This document shows positions 1 to 7,784 of a stretch of 64,000 nt of DNA, piece after piece. Numbering within the stretch: position 1 is the stretch's first letter; each line of letters starts with the position of its first letter. The notes beneath the pieces are model-generated. The model did no database searches. It worked only from the letters and a program-made list of their open reading frames with translations, and was not told the DNA's origin. Made by a program: the position numbers and the translations under genes. Source of the stretch: Paenibacillus daejeonensis DSM 15491 (lineage in GTDB: Bacteria; Bacillota; Bacilli; Paenibacillales; Paenibacillaceae); NCBI RefSeq assembly GCF_000378385.1, contig NZ_KB899660.1, forward strand, positions 558,001 to 622,000, written 5' to 3'.

Positions 1-474
1 GACTTCATTTTGCATGTTCTGCAGGTCCTTCGTCAGCTCATCGGATTTTTCATAGAGTGTTTTTAGCGTGACATACTCCTTGTCCGATAACGGTTCCTTC
101 GTCAAATCACGAATCGACGTTCGATACGCCAAGCTGGCTACGTGAGAGAGAAAATCCTCAGCTTTGCTAAATGGCAGCATGTTAAGCGGCAGCTGGCTGA
201 TTTCATTTTGGGCCTGGCTTGTCATCCGCCATACATTCACAAGACCTTTACGATGCTGTCCACTCGAGGCCGAGTTAACTGCGAGCGTATGCCCCAACTG
301 CTTGTGAATTTGCTGCATGTGAAAACTCAAATCGTGAAATGCGCGCTGATACTGGTTCTCTGCCTTGATCAGCACCGCATTTTTGTCTTGATGCTCTTGA
401 TAACCCCAGTAAGCCGCCCCTACCAGCAGCAAGGCCGCAATCGGAAAAAGTACGGCGCTTAGACGTTTATACAT
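1..474 (-). CDS. ypeB: Germination protein YpeB, N-terminal part (cut by window edge)
   Basis: 158 residues are visible from the ATG; the rest lies outside the window. In Bacillus, YpeB is a spore protein needed for stable deposition and control of the cortex-lytic enzyme SleB, anchored at the inner spore membrane. The protein starts with a short basic stretch and one membrane segment (about residues 6-24), followed by the family hallmark WGYQEH and then QYQRAFHDLSFHM, which I recognise from YpeB. The remainder is helical and polar. A strong ribosome binding site (AAAGGAG) precedes the ATG, but it lies inside an inverted repeat. The sleB gene usually found next to ypeB is not seen upstream. 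Identity is secure from the N-terminal motifs. Confidence 0.93.
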   Translation of the reverse strand, partial: MYKRLSAVLFPIAALLLVGAAYWGYQEHQDKNAVLIKAENQYQRAFHDLSFHMQQIHKQLGHTLAVNSASSGQHRKGLVNVWRMTSQAQNEISQLPLNMLPFSKAEDFLSHVASLAYRTSIRDLTKEPLSDKEYVTLKTLYEKSDELTKDLQNMQNEV

Positions 475-477
475 AGA

Positions 478-538
478 CAAAAGCTCCTTTCGAAGGTGCA
501 ATACCTGGTGTTAGTGTGGATTGCACGAAGGAGCTTTA
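478..538 (-). promoter_or_regulatory. Hairpin enclosing the ypeB ribosome binding site
   Basis: Read on the minus strand, AAAGCTCCTTC-GTGCAAT (about 537 to 520) pairs with ATTGCAC...AAGGAGCTTT (about 502 to 480), giving 7 and 10 paired bases around a 17-nt loop. The second arm contains the ypeB Shine-Dalgarno sequence AAAGGAG and is followed by TTTTGTCT. The fold could act as a terminator or attenuator for transcription coming from upstream, or could hide the ribosome binding site. The pairing is visible; the function is inference. Confidence 0.55.
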
Positions 539-575
539 TACATTTTATGAAAGATGTTCATGGGTAAGGGGGAGC

Positions 576-731
576 TTACAGGTTTTCCTCAATCTCAAAA
601 TCGTCGATATTGCTGCACAGACATTGCTTAAAGCCTGTATTGATCTGACCTTTGTCTCGCCGTCCGCGAAGCACGAACTTCTCGCCGCACTGCCGGCAGC
701 GAATCCGTATCTTGATTCTCGCCTCTTCCAT
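576..731 (-). CDS. 51-aa zinc-ribbon-like small protein, unknown function
   Basis: This short gene starts at an ATG at 731 behind a good ribosome binding site (AGGAGGTGCGAGG) and encodes 51 residues. It has a CxxC pair at residues 12 and 15 (CRQCGEKF) and a CxC pair at 37 and 39 (CLCSN), a spacing that suits a single small metal-binding knuckle. The N-terminus is basic and the C-terminus acidic (DDFEIEENL). It lies between prsW and ypeB on the same strand, where Bacillus subtilis carries sleB. I do not recognise a named family. The start, ribosome binding site and paired cysteines support a real gene; its role is unknown. Confidence 0.68.
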   Translation of the reverse strand: MEEARIKIRIRCRQCGEKFVLRGRRDKGQINTGFKQCLCSNIDDFEIEENL

Positions 732-787
732 CCTCGCACCTCCTGTCACTGCTGCTTGCCTGTTACTTGGCAGTGTTGACGGAAAGG

Positions 788-1486
788 CTAGAATTTAATC
801 TCATCCTCGCGTTTTAGGAGTCGGAAAGGCGAGTTGTTATTCGCGCGTTGAATTTTGCGCAATCCACGAATCCACAGGAAAGCCATGAGAGGCACAATGA
901 TGACGAACCAATTGGTTGTGAGTGTCATCATGATCCAGTCATACAAGCCGTGCCAGAATAACGGCATAGCCAACGATAGAATGATAAATTTACGGGTATT
1001 CGGTCCGGGCTTGAACTTCGCCTTGCCAAGATAATACCCCATCATAATACCGAACAGCGCGTGTCCGGATACCGGGAGCAGCGCTCTCATGAGCAAGCCG
1101 CCAAACGAAGACGGAACCAGAAAGGCATACAGGACATTCTCAAAGGTAGCAAAGCCGAGCGAAATCGCTGTGGCATAAACAATGCCATCGTACGGCTCAT
1201 CGAACTCCGTATGATTATAGATGATATGATATAGCACGAACCACTTCAGTCCCTCCTCTACGCCTGAGGAGATGATGAAGGAGAAAACGAGCGGCGATTC
1301 ACCCAGCCAGAGCAGCAGGCCGCGCTGAATAATCATGATCGGGAACACGACAATTGCGCCAAGGAAAAAAAGCTTCAGAACCATGGCAATCGGCTCTGAA
1401 TGGTAACGATCCTTCAGATAGATATAGGTCAGCAAGGAGACGCCAGGTGCCACTGCAGCCATCAATATTGAGAACAATAGCACCAT
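788..1486 (-). CDS. prsW: PrsW family intramembrane metalloprotease
   Basis: 232 residues with about six to seven membrane segments. PrsW in Bacillus cleaves the anti-sigma factor RsiW as the first cut in releasing SigW under envelope stress. Three family motifs are visible inside membrane segments: EEGLKW (about residues 77-82), GFATFEN (about 111-117) and GHALFG (about 141-146), which supply the glutamates and histidine expected for the metal site. The ATG at 1486 has a GGGAGG-type ribosome binding site. It sits directly downstream of glutamate dehydrogenase, as in Bacillus. No anti-sigma factor gene is nearby, so the substrate here is not shown. Confidence 0.9.
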   Translation of the reverse strand: MVLLFSILMAAVAPGVSLLTYIYLKDRYHSEPIAMVLKLFFLGAIVVFPIMIIQRGLLLWLGESPLVFSFIISSGVEEGLKWFVLYHIIYNHTEFDEPYDGIVYATAISLGFATFENVLYAFLVPSSFGGLLMRALLPVSGHALFGIMMGYYLGKAKFKPGPNTRKFIILSLAMPLFWHGLYDWIMMTLTTNWFVIIVPLMAFLWIRGLRKIQRANNNSPFRLLKREDEIKF

Positions 1487-1515
1487 CTGTCATCCACCCT
1501 CCCCGTAATTTCATT

Positions 1516-2769
1516 CTAAACCCACCCGCGGTATCGTACCGCTTCGGCCAGTCGACGCACGCCGGTCATATACGCAGCTAGCCGCATATCGACTGCCCGA
1601 CTGAGATGAAGCTCATAGACCTGCTGATAACCGGCAATCATCATTTCTCGGAGCTTGTGGTCCACTTCAGCCTCGCTCCAGTAATAACCCTGGTTGTTCT
1701 GCACCCACTCGAAGTAGGAAACAATGACACCGCCACTGCTCGCTAACACATCGGGTACAATTAATACACCGCGTTTGGTCAAGATTTCCGTCGCCTCCAA
1801 CGTCGTTGGTCCATTGGCTGCCTCGACGACGATTCCCGCTTGAATCCGTGGTGCATTCTCCGCTGTGATCTGGTTCTGTGTCGCAGCAGGGACCAATACA
1901 TCGCATGGTTTCTCCAGCAGTTCGGCGTTGCTGATCGTACTAGTGAACAAATTGGTTACAGCCCCGAACGAATCTCTGCGATCAAGCAAATGTTCAATGT
2001 CGAGACCCTCTTCATTATACAATGCGCCATGCACGTCAGATATCCCTACCACGCTTGCCCCTGCCTCATGCATGAATTTGGCAAGAAAGCTGCCGGCATT
2101 GCCGAACCCTTGAATAATGACGCGTGCATCATGCAGAGCGACTCCCCGCGTCCGCAGTGCTTCGTGGATCATAATGGCAACGCCGCGGGCGGTGGCGGTT
2201 TCTCTCCCGCGTGAGCCACCCAGCACCAATGGCTTGCCCGTAATGAATCCGGGTGAATCGAACTCGCGAATGCGGCTGTATTCATCCAGCATCCACGCCA
2301 TAATCTGTGAGTTCGTCATGACATCCGGCGCAGGGATATCTTTGGTAGGTCCGACCAGCTGACTGATTGCTCGCACATAGCCCCGACTCAGACGTTCCAG
2401 CTCCCGAAAGGACATGCCTCTTGGATCGCAGATAATGCCGCCTTTACCTCCGCCATAGGGAAGATCGGCAATGCCGCATTTCAGGCTCATCCAGATTGAA
2501 AGAGCCTTCACTTCATCCGCATTCACCTCGGGATGGAAGCGAACGCCCCCTTTGGTCGGACCGACTGCATCATTGTGCTGGGCTCGAAAGCCGGTAAACA
2601 CTTGGGTTTCCCCGCTATCCATTCGAATCGGAATACGGACGGTCATCATCCGCATCGGCTCTTTAAGCAGCTCAATCATCTCGTCGCCATATCCGAGCTT
2701 GCGCAGCGCCTGTTCAATTACCACCTGTGTTGATTTCAGCACATCGACTGCCTCGTGCTCAGCTATCAT
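1516..2769 (-). CDS. gudB: NAD-specific glutamate dehydrogenase (GudB/RocG type)
   Basis: 417 residues, the usual length for hexameric catabolic glutamate dehydrogenases, which convert glutamate to 2-oxoglutarate and ammonia. The substrate-binding region KGGVRFHP lies near residue 75, the catalytic lysine is in PYGGGKGG near residue 109, and the Rossmann signature GFGNAG is near residue 220. The laboratory strain of Bacillus subtilis has a cryptic gudB with a three-residue tandem duplication at the VKA sequence; here the motif (DEVKALSIWM) is single, so the enzyme should be active. It lies 29 bp upstream of prsW and may be co-transcribed with it. Confidence 0.93.
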   Translation of the reverse strand: MIAEHEAVDVLKSTQVVIEQALRKLGYGDEMIELLKEPMRMMTVRIPIRMDSGETQVFTGFRAQHNDAVGPTKGGVRFHPEVNADEVKALSIWMSLKCGIADLPYGGGKGGIICDPRGMSFRELERLSRGYVRAISQLVGPTKDIPAPDVMTNSQIMAWMLDEYSRIREFDSPGFITGKPLVLGGSRGRETATARGVAIMIHEALRTRGVALHDARVIIQGFGNAGSFLAKFMHEAGASVVGISDVHGALYNEEGLDIEHLLDRRDSFGAVTNLFTSTISNAELLEKPCDVLVPAATQNQITAENAPRIQAGIVVEAANGPTTLEATEILTKRGVLIVPDVLASSGGVIVSYFEWVQNNQGYYWSEAEVDHKLREMMIAGYQQVYELHLSRAVDMRLAAYMTGVRRLAEAVRYRGWV

Positions 2770-2870
2770 CCATTACACCACCCTGTTTGCAGTAACCGCT
2801 TATGGTACACGGTTCTAATATGGGCGGGATCTGGATGAACTATGCGGCTCATCCTGCAGGACAGCACGGT

Positions 2871-2917
2871 AGCAAAAAGAGCATCTCACAGCAGGCATGC
2901 GACTGTCGATGCTCTTT
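2871..2917 (-). terminator. Rho-independent terminator of mecA
   Basis: AAAGAGCAT (2876-2884) and ATGCTCTTT (2909-2917) form a 9-bp stem. On the minus strand it is followed by a T-run (complement of 2871-2878). It starts 8 bp after the mecA stop codon. Confidence 0.85.
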
Positions 2918-2924
2918 CTGTTCT

Positions 2925-3536
2925 TTATTTAAAATGGCGGCAAATCTCTGGGACGGCACCGGCTGCAATCACAACCTTGCCGTATTCTTCGAGCACTGCC
3001 GCTGTTACGGAAGTGGCCTCGCCATACTCTGCCAGCAGAGCAATGATGGCGTGATACTGAGCCGTTTCCAGACCACTGGGGTCAAAAGCGAGAATCCATC
3101 GACCTTTATACGAATAAAGTCGGCCATCCTCCGAGAGCTCTGCGGCCAGCAACTGCTTGCTGACAGAGATGACATCTTCGAAATCCCGGTAGGAATACAT
3201 CATGACGTCGCTTTGCTCGAGGGTGACCTCCATCTCATAGACATCTTCATCATTGTCTTCATCGCTGTCTGCGCGCTCATGAATCTGTGCCTCAGCCTTG
3301 CCTCTGGTAACAATCACAACCATCCCTTGCGCCGGCAGCGCAAATACTTCGACGGCCAGAGGGCCGCTGGCATCAAATCCTAATTCACTGTATGCTTGGT
3401 CCATCATTTCACTGAACAGTTCGTGCACCTTTGGAATTTCGCGCCACATGTCGTCCTTCTGGATCCCACGCTCCAGCAGGTCGTCGAACGTCAGGAAAAT
3501 CCTGATCTTGTCCTGACTCAATCGCTCGATCTTCAT
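2925..3536 (-). CDS. mecA: Adaptor protein MecA
   Basis: 203 residues. MecA is a ClpC adaptor that delivers proteins such as ComK to the ClpCP protease and so limits competence; it also assists ClpC assembly. The N-terminal substrate-binding domain starts MKIERLSQDKIRIFLTFDDL, the typical MecA opening, and is followed by an acidic linker (about residues 85-100, rich in D and E) and the C-terminal ClpC-binding domain (about 105-203). The length is close to the Bacillus protein. The start codon has a GGAGGATCC-type ribosome binding site. It appears monocistronic, with its own terminator downstream. Confidence 0.92.
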   Translation of the reverse strand: MKIERLSQDKIRIFLTFDDLLERGIQKDDMWREIPKVHELFSEMMDQAYSELGFDASGPLAVEVFALPAQGMVVIVTRGKAEAQIHERADSDEDNDEDVYEMEVTLEQSDVMMYSYRDFEDVISVSKQLLAAELSEDGRLYSYKGRWILAFDPSGLETAQYHAIIALLAEYGEATSVTAAVLEEYGKVVIAAGAVPEICRHFK

Positions 3537-3654
3537 GACAGGATCCTCCTTTGCAGCATCAAGTTATAACAGATTATGAAGCAACATATAATATGTGAAC
3601 AAAATCATTATATGTAACTATGTTATCATTTTTGACTATGGATTGCACTACCGG

Positions 3655-3706
3655 GAACAAAAATAAATCATCCGCTCTCCCCCTTGGTTAGGTTTAGAGC
3701 GGATGA
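3655..3706 (-). terminator. Terminator of the 3725-4051 gene
   Basis: TCATCCGCTCT (3668-3678) pairs with AGAGCGGATGA (3696-3706), an 11-bp GC-rich stem. On the minus strand it is followed by TTTATTTTTG. Confidence 0.85.
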
Positions 3707-3724
3707 CGATGCTGACCCGGTCAA

Positions 3725-4051
3725 TTAAGGATGATTCAAGCCATTATCGTCCAGAATCTTTTCCGTTTCGCGACGGGCTACCGGATCTGTGGCTACCAGT
3801 TGTTCCAATGTGGATATGCCTGCTGCAGACGCGCCACCATTAGCTGTGCGGGTGGGCGCTGGAGCTGAAGTGGATAATTCCTCAGCAATATCCTTCTTGA
3901 ACATGTTTGCCATCGCACGATGCTGAATCCCTCTCCAGAGTGCGCAGGTCGCGTCGCCTACCAGATGCAATGCTCCCGGACGGCGTCTGGCGATTACCGC
4001 CGCCGCAGCGATTCCGATCACTCCGCCTGCGATTAACGATCCCCATTTCAT
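3725..4051 (-). CDS. Small conserved membrane protein, unknown function
   Basis: 108 residues from the ATG at 4051, which has a strong GAAGGAGGAATTC ribosome binding site; an in-frame start further upstream at 4153 lacks one. The N-terminus carries one glycine- and alanine-rich membrane segment (about residues 4-21) ending in ARRRP. A basic and polar middle follows, then an alanine, threonine and proline-rich linker (about 60-78) and an acidic C-terminal helix (TLEQLVATDPVARRETEKIL). I do not recognise a family. It has its own terminator and is divergent from the deacetylase gene. Confidence 0.75.
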   Translation of the reverse strand: MKWGSLIAGGVIGIAAAAVIARRRPGALHLVGDATCALWRGIQHRAMANMFKKDIAEELSTSAPAPTRTANGGASAAGISTLEQLVATDPVARRETEKILDDNGLNHP

Positions 4052-4189
4052 ACGAATTCCTCCTTCGCTCAGTTGGCTTGCACCAAGTAGCTTGCCCTTA
4101 CCCGCGCCGTGACATGCAGCGAGTCCAAACCTGGATGAACGGGTATGGTACAATAAGGAACGAATCTAGCCTGGATGGGGGAAATAACC

Positions 4190-5110
4190 ATGTACCGTTA
4201 TGGACAAGTGGCAGCAGCTACCTTCATTAGTCTGGCCCTGCTCTCCGGATGCTCCAATTCCACCGGCACGAACGAGAGTCCGGACAACAGCAACCCGCCT
4301 GAACAACAGGAAGCAACGCAGGCCCAGCCTGCTGACAGCAACGCAGAGCTGAGTGAGCTGAATGAGCCAAGCGAACAAGAACCTGACGAGCAGCCTGAGA
4401 CGGAGCCTCCCGCTGAACAACCGGCACAGTCCACTCCGCCAGAGGAGCCGCTGGAGCTGTTATATGAAATGAATGCTACAACGTATCGCTTCACACCCTT
4501 GCGTGAGTCAACCGACGATAAGGCGGTTCTGCTGACCTTCGACGATGGCCCCAAAGAAAAAGAGCTGCTGGAGCGAATGCTCGCCACGCTGGATGAGCAT
4601 GAGGCCAAAGCCATCTTCTTCGTAAATGGATACCGTGTGGAGCAGCATCCGGAGCTCTTGCAGCTCATTGCAGATCATGATCAGACGATTGGCAACCATT
4701 CGTGGGACCATATTGATCTGAGAAAGGCAGACCCTGCCGAAGCAAAGCGTCAAATCCAGGCTGTGCAAACGATCGTGCGAGACGTGACGGGCGAAGCGCC
4801 ACGCTTTTTCCGGCCGCCCTTCGGTTCAGGCGGTGATGCTGTCAAAACGATTGCTGCGGAGCAAGGGTTGCTCTATATGACATGGTCCAACGGCTCCCGG
4901 GACTGGGAAAGCGTCACAAAAGACAAACCGGACGAAGTCATTCGCTACGTCATAGAACAGCTCCATCCCGGGGCTAATATACTCATGCATGAGCTGCCCT
5001 GGACGGCTGATGCGCTGGATGATCTCCTCACGACACTCAGCGCCGAGGGCTATGGCTTCATTAATCCAGAGACGATTAAGCTCCCGGATGATCTGCCGAG
5101 CGCAGAATGA
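4190..5110 (+). CDS. Polysaccharide deacetylase (NodB-like) lipoprotein
   Basis: 306 residues. The start at 4190 is chosen because GGGGGA lies just upstream; an ATG at 4175 is in frame but lacks a site. A lipoprotein signal with lipobox LLSGC ends near residue 21, followed by a disordered E/Q/P-rich linker to about residue 85. The NodB catalytic domain shows TFDDGPKE (motif 1), NHSWDH (motif 2, metal histidines), RPPFG (motif 3) and LMHEL (motif 5). The family removes acetyl groups from peptidoglycan or other glycans outside the cell. The exact substrate cannot be told. Its 3' end overlaps the convergent phosphoesterase gene by 35 bp. Confidence 0.9.
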   Translation: MYRYGQVAAATFISLALLSGCSNSTGTNESPDNSNPPEQQEATQAQPADSNAELSELNEPSEQEPDEQPETEPPAEQPAQSTPPEEPLELLYEMNATTYRFTPLRESTDDKAVLLTFDDGPKEKELLERMLATLDEHEAKAIFFVNGYRVEQHPELLQLIADHDQTIGNHSWDHIDLRKADPAEAKRQIQAVQTIVRDVTGEAPRFFRPPFGSGGDAVKTIAAEQGLLYMTWSNGSRDWESVTKDKPDEVIRYVIEQLHPGANILMHELPWTADALDDLLTTLSAEGYGFINPETIKLPDDLPSAE

Positions 5111-5921
5111 ATAGCTTTGATTCGGCAGGGGCTCCAAATCGGATTGGCAATTTGGATGTACCGAAGCCCGTGCTAACATAGAGCCTAGTGGTGAGGGACG
5201 TTTGCTCGTTCACGGCCTCGTGCCAGCCGCTCAAATACGTCAGAATCTCGGGAGACCGAAGCAGAGGTCCGTATATCGGAAGTGTGATCTGCCCACCATG
5301 GGTATGTCCGGCAAGAATAAGGTCAACATCTGCTCCCTTGAGCCGGCTTAGGATATTGGGATCATGCGACAGCAGCAAGGTGAACGGAGCTTCGCCGTTC
5401 CCTTGGCCTTTATGTAGCGCCTGAGCCAGCCTGGCTCTTCCGGTAATCGGATCATCCAACCCGCACAGCTTGATATGACTGCCGTCTGGGCGGCTTAACA
5501 TGATGAATTCATTCACTAGCGGACGTACGCCCTCTTCCCGCAGCAAGGCATCGAGCGGGCCTCTCGGTTCATCATAATCATGATTGCCGTATACGGCATA
5601 CACGGGACCAATGCGGCTGAGCATTCGGACATTCGCTCTGCTCCTCTCCAGAGGAACGCCACCTTCCTTGAGATCTCCACCAATACAGACCAGGTCTGCT
5701 CCGCCAGCCTCAAGGATAGCATTCACCAGACGCTCAGGTATGGTACGACGGTGAATATCACTAATAAACAACAGGCGCAGACCATCAAAGGAAAGAGGCA
5801 GCCGGGTCAAATGGACCTCTTCCCGAATCACCCTGCACCGGTAAGCCTCCACCACCATCCATGCGGCCATCCCAACCGCAGCGGCCGCGGCCGCTCCTAT
5901 AATCCACCACAATCTAATCAC
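5076..5921 (-). CDS. Membrane-anchored metallophosphoesterase (YkuE/YaeI type)
   Basis: 281 residues with a GTG start and one N-terminal membrane segment (about residues 4-22). The calcineurin-like metal-binding motifs are in order: FISDIH (about 52-57), GGDLK (about 79-83), YGNHDYD (about 108-114), LLSHDPN and GHTHGGQ (about 206-212). Related proteins are UDP-diacylglucosamine-type or general phosphodiesterases of the envelope; the substrate is not shown by the sequence. It may lead a short operon with the two genes upstream (5931-6152 and 6149-6742). The start is less certain because the ribosome binding site is modest. Confidence 0.85.
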   Translation of the reverse strand: MIRLWWIIGAAAAAAVGMAAWMVVEAYRCRVIREEVHLTRLPLSFDGLRLLFISDIHRRTIPERLVNAILEAGGADLVCIGGDLKEGGVPLERSRANVRMLSRIGPVYAVYGNHDYDEPRGPLDALLREEGVRPLVNEFIMLSRPDGSHIKLCGLDDPITGRARLAQALHKGQGNGEAPFTLLLSHDPNILSRLKGADVDLILAGHTHGGQITLPIYGPLLRSPEILTYLSGWHEAVNEQTSLTTRLYVSTGFGTSKLPIRFGAPAESKLFILRSADHPGA

Positions 5922-5930
5922 CTTTTCTTA

Positions 5931-6152
5931 TTATGTCACCTGGTCGAGGGCGTTCTTGCCGTAGAACAGCAAGACAGCAACCAAGGCCACAAATAGTACG
6001 ATTAGCAGTCTGTAGAACAGCTGTGTCATCTTGTTGCGGCTTGAGGGGTACTTGGATTTTCTGGACGGCATGCCTTGCACTGTTGCACCTGTCTCCTGCT
6101 CCGTCTGCCCTCGTTTCGTTTTTTTGTTGCGGTATTTCTCTACTCTGCTCAT
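5931..6152 (-). CDS. Small membrane protein, unknown function
   Basis: 73 residues. The first 45 are basic and polar (K, R, Q, T rich), and the last third is one membrane segment (about 48-65), so it is probably a tail-anchored or type II protein. The ATG has a GGAGGGAATC ribosome binding site and overlaps the stop of the CPBP protease gene by 4 bp (ATGA), which indicates translational coupling. No family recognised. Confidence 0.72.
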   Translation of the reverse strand: MSRVEKYRNKKTKRGQTEQETGATVQGMPSRKSKYPSSRNKMTQLFYRLLIVLFVALVAVLLFYGKNALDQVT

Positions 6153-6742
6153 GATTCCCTCCGATAGCGAATAATGAGTCCCATCACCAGATCAATTGCA
6201 AAGTGTGCGGCAATCGGCGCCCACAGGGTGCCGGTCTGAATATAAATCCAGCCCAATCCGTAACTGATGCAGAATACCAGTCCGGTCGGAACCCAATGCT
6301 TCAGATAACGTACATGGATTGCTGCAAAGACGATACTGGTCCAATAGGGACCGATGGCAAATTGAATCGCTCCACGGAACAACAGCTCCTCGCAGAACGA
6401 GACAACAAGGCAGATGAGAACAATATGCCAGATTGGACGATTGCGAAAGATTTTGTTGTTCACGCCTCCGTCGTCCGCTGCTTCCTCCGGGACCCAGCGG
6501 GAAATCGTCAAATCAACAATCACGACAACTGCGGCCAGACCGAATCCCCACAGCAAGAATTCCGCGGTTGACGGAGGAGCCAATACTGAAATTATATTCT
6601 GATGCTGTAATAAAATCCATACAAGACCGATAACAAAGATAAGGGCTTGCGAGACGTATAAATTAATCAAAAGCATTCGATCGTCAAGCTGATCAGCCGA
6701 GACCGGTCTGATTTTAATCTTGCGCCAGTTGAATTTTCTCAT
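6149..6742 (-). CDS. CPBP family intramembrane metalloprotease (Abi-like)
   Basis: 197 residues with five to six membrane segments. The family signature is complete: CEELLFRGAIQ (about residues 117-127, the EExxxR motif), FAAIHV with its metal histidine (about 139-144), and HFAIDLVMG near the C-terminus (about 179-187). CPBP proteases in bacteria are linked to bacteriocin self-immunity, protein maturation or envelope stress; none of these can be chosen from this sequence. It is the first gene of a likely three-gene operon ending with the phosphoesterase. Confidence 0.88.
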   Translation of the reverse strand: MRKFNWRKIKIRPVSADQLDDRMLLINLYVSQALIFVIGLVWILLQHQNIISVLAPPSTAEFLLWGFGLAAVVVIVDLTISRWVPEEAADDGGVNNKIFRNRPIWHIVLICLVVSFCEELLFRGAIQFAIGPYWTSIVFAAIHVRYLKHWVPTGLVFCISYGLGWIYIQTGTLWAPIAAHFAIDLVMGLIIRYRRES

Positions 6743-6765
6743 AAGTAACCGCCTGTTGATTATTA

Positions 6766-6794
6766 TTGATCCCGTAACCGATGCAGCTTACAAT
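6766..6794 (+). promoter_or_regulatory. SigA-type promoter for the 6831-7754 gene
   Basis: TTGATC (6766-6771), a 17-bp spacer and TACAAT (6789-6794), 36 bp before the start codon. Confidence 0.6.
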
Positions 6795-6830
6795 ATAGAA
6801 CCATACATAGCACATGAAGGAGATTTTCGG

Positions 6831-7754
6831 ATGGAGAAACGACTTTCACGCACAGAAATGATGTTCAGTCTTGGTTTTTTATTCATGCTCGTAGTGGCAG
6901 TGGCTGCTTTTTTCTACGGCGTTAAGGTGGGTGCCGAGAAAACGGAGACCAAATACCAGCCCATGAACTTGCTGCAGGGTGATGCCGGTACGGTAACTGC
7001 CTACCAGCAGCAAGATCTCGTATCCTTTTATCATACCGTATTTCTGCCTCATCGTGAATTCCAGAATGAATGGCAGGCTGCCCTGAACCGAATCCGGTCT
7101 CAGCAGGCATCCCAGCCCAAATCCACTTTCAAGGATCTGGAGAAGCTAGCAGCCAAGAAATACAGCCAAGCGGCTGAAGCCGCAGTGCCCGCCATCTCTC
7201 CGCTCCTTGCTCAAGGGCAGGTCAACTTGCTCAAAAGTCTCAAACTGTTCGAACAGACTGCGGGCCGCATGGCTGCAGCAGCGGACAACAAGCAAGCCCA
7301 GCTTCTATTGAAGGAGCTTTCGGGGGATGCCTTTTATCAGCAAGCCGTACAGCATGCCAGTCTTGCCCAACAGGAATATTATGATGCCATGCTGAAATGG
7401 AGCGCTTCGGTCAATACGGAGATTCCGGCCAATTACGAGATGCCCCAGGTTATGGAGATCAGTGTCTGGAAGCAGCTGCCACTCACCATCAAGAACAAGC
7501 TGATGGCAGACCAGCTGGCTGCCCGTAGTATCCTGCCTGTATATTATCCGCAAGACCTGAGCACTCGTGTCGATGAATTTATCGCAACCGGTGAGGCAGC
7601 CCGTATGAAAATCCGGACTGTCACAGCCGTCGTGGACTTGCTTCTGGGAACCAAGGCTGTACGCAGCGGAGACTTTGCTGCTAGCAAATCTACCCTATAC
7701 AGCGAAGAGCTGCTCCCGCAGCTCCCGTTCTTCTTCCCCGAGTCGGGCGCCTGA
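6831..7754 (+). CDS. Membrane-anchored protein of unknown function
   Basis: 307 residues. The ATG at 6831 has AAGGAGA eight bases upstream and matches the promoter position; the frame is open further upstream but unsupported. After a short polar start (MEKRLSRTEMM) there is one membrane segment (about residues 12-29), then about 275 residues predicted outside the membrane that are alanine- and glutamine-rich and look all-helical. No catalytic motif, cysteine pair or sorting signal is visible, and I do not recognise the family. It is divergent from the CPBP protease operon and convergent with the rhodanese gene. Confidence 0.8.
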   Translation: MEKRLSRTEMMFSLGFLFMLVVAVAAFFYGVKVGAEKTETKYQPMNLLQGDAGTVTAYQQQDLVSFYHTVFLPHREFQNEWQAALNRIRSQQASQPKSTFKDLEKLAAKKYSQAAEAAVPAISPLLAQGQVNLLKSLKLFEQTAGRMAAAADNKQAQLLLKELSGDAFYQQAVQHASLAQQEYYDAMLKWSASVNTEIPANYEMPQVMEISVWKQLPLTIKNKLMADQLAARSILPVYYPQDLSTRVDEFIATGEAARMKIRTVTAVVDLLLGTKAVRSGDFAASKSTLYSEELLPQLPFFFPESGA

Positions 7755-7784
7755 TACCAAGCGTCCGCACCCGGGTCTGACGCA

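Noticed and set aside
545-739. A 64-codon minus-strand frame between prsW and ypeB
   Set aside because: It overlaps the 51-codon gene at 576-731 in another frame. That gene has the better ribosome binding site and paired cysteines.
2789-2804. cre-like sequence upstream of gudB
   Set aside because: CATAAGCGGTTACT matches the CcpA consensus at only about 11 of 14 positions and lacks both outer bases.
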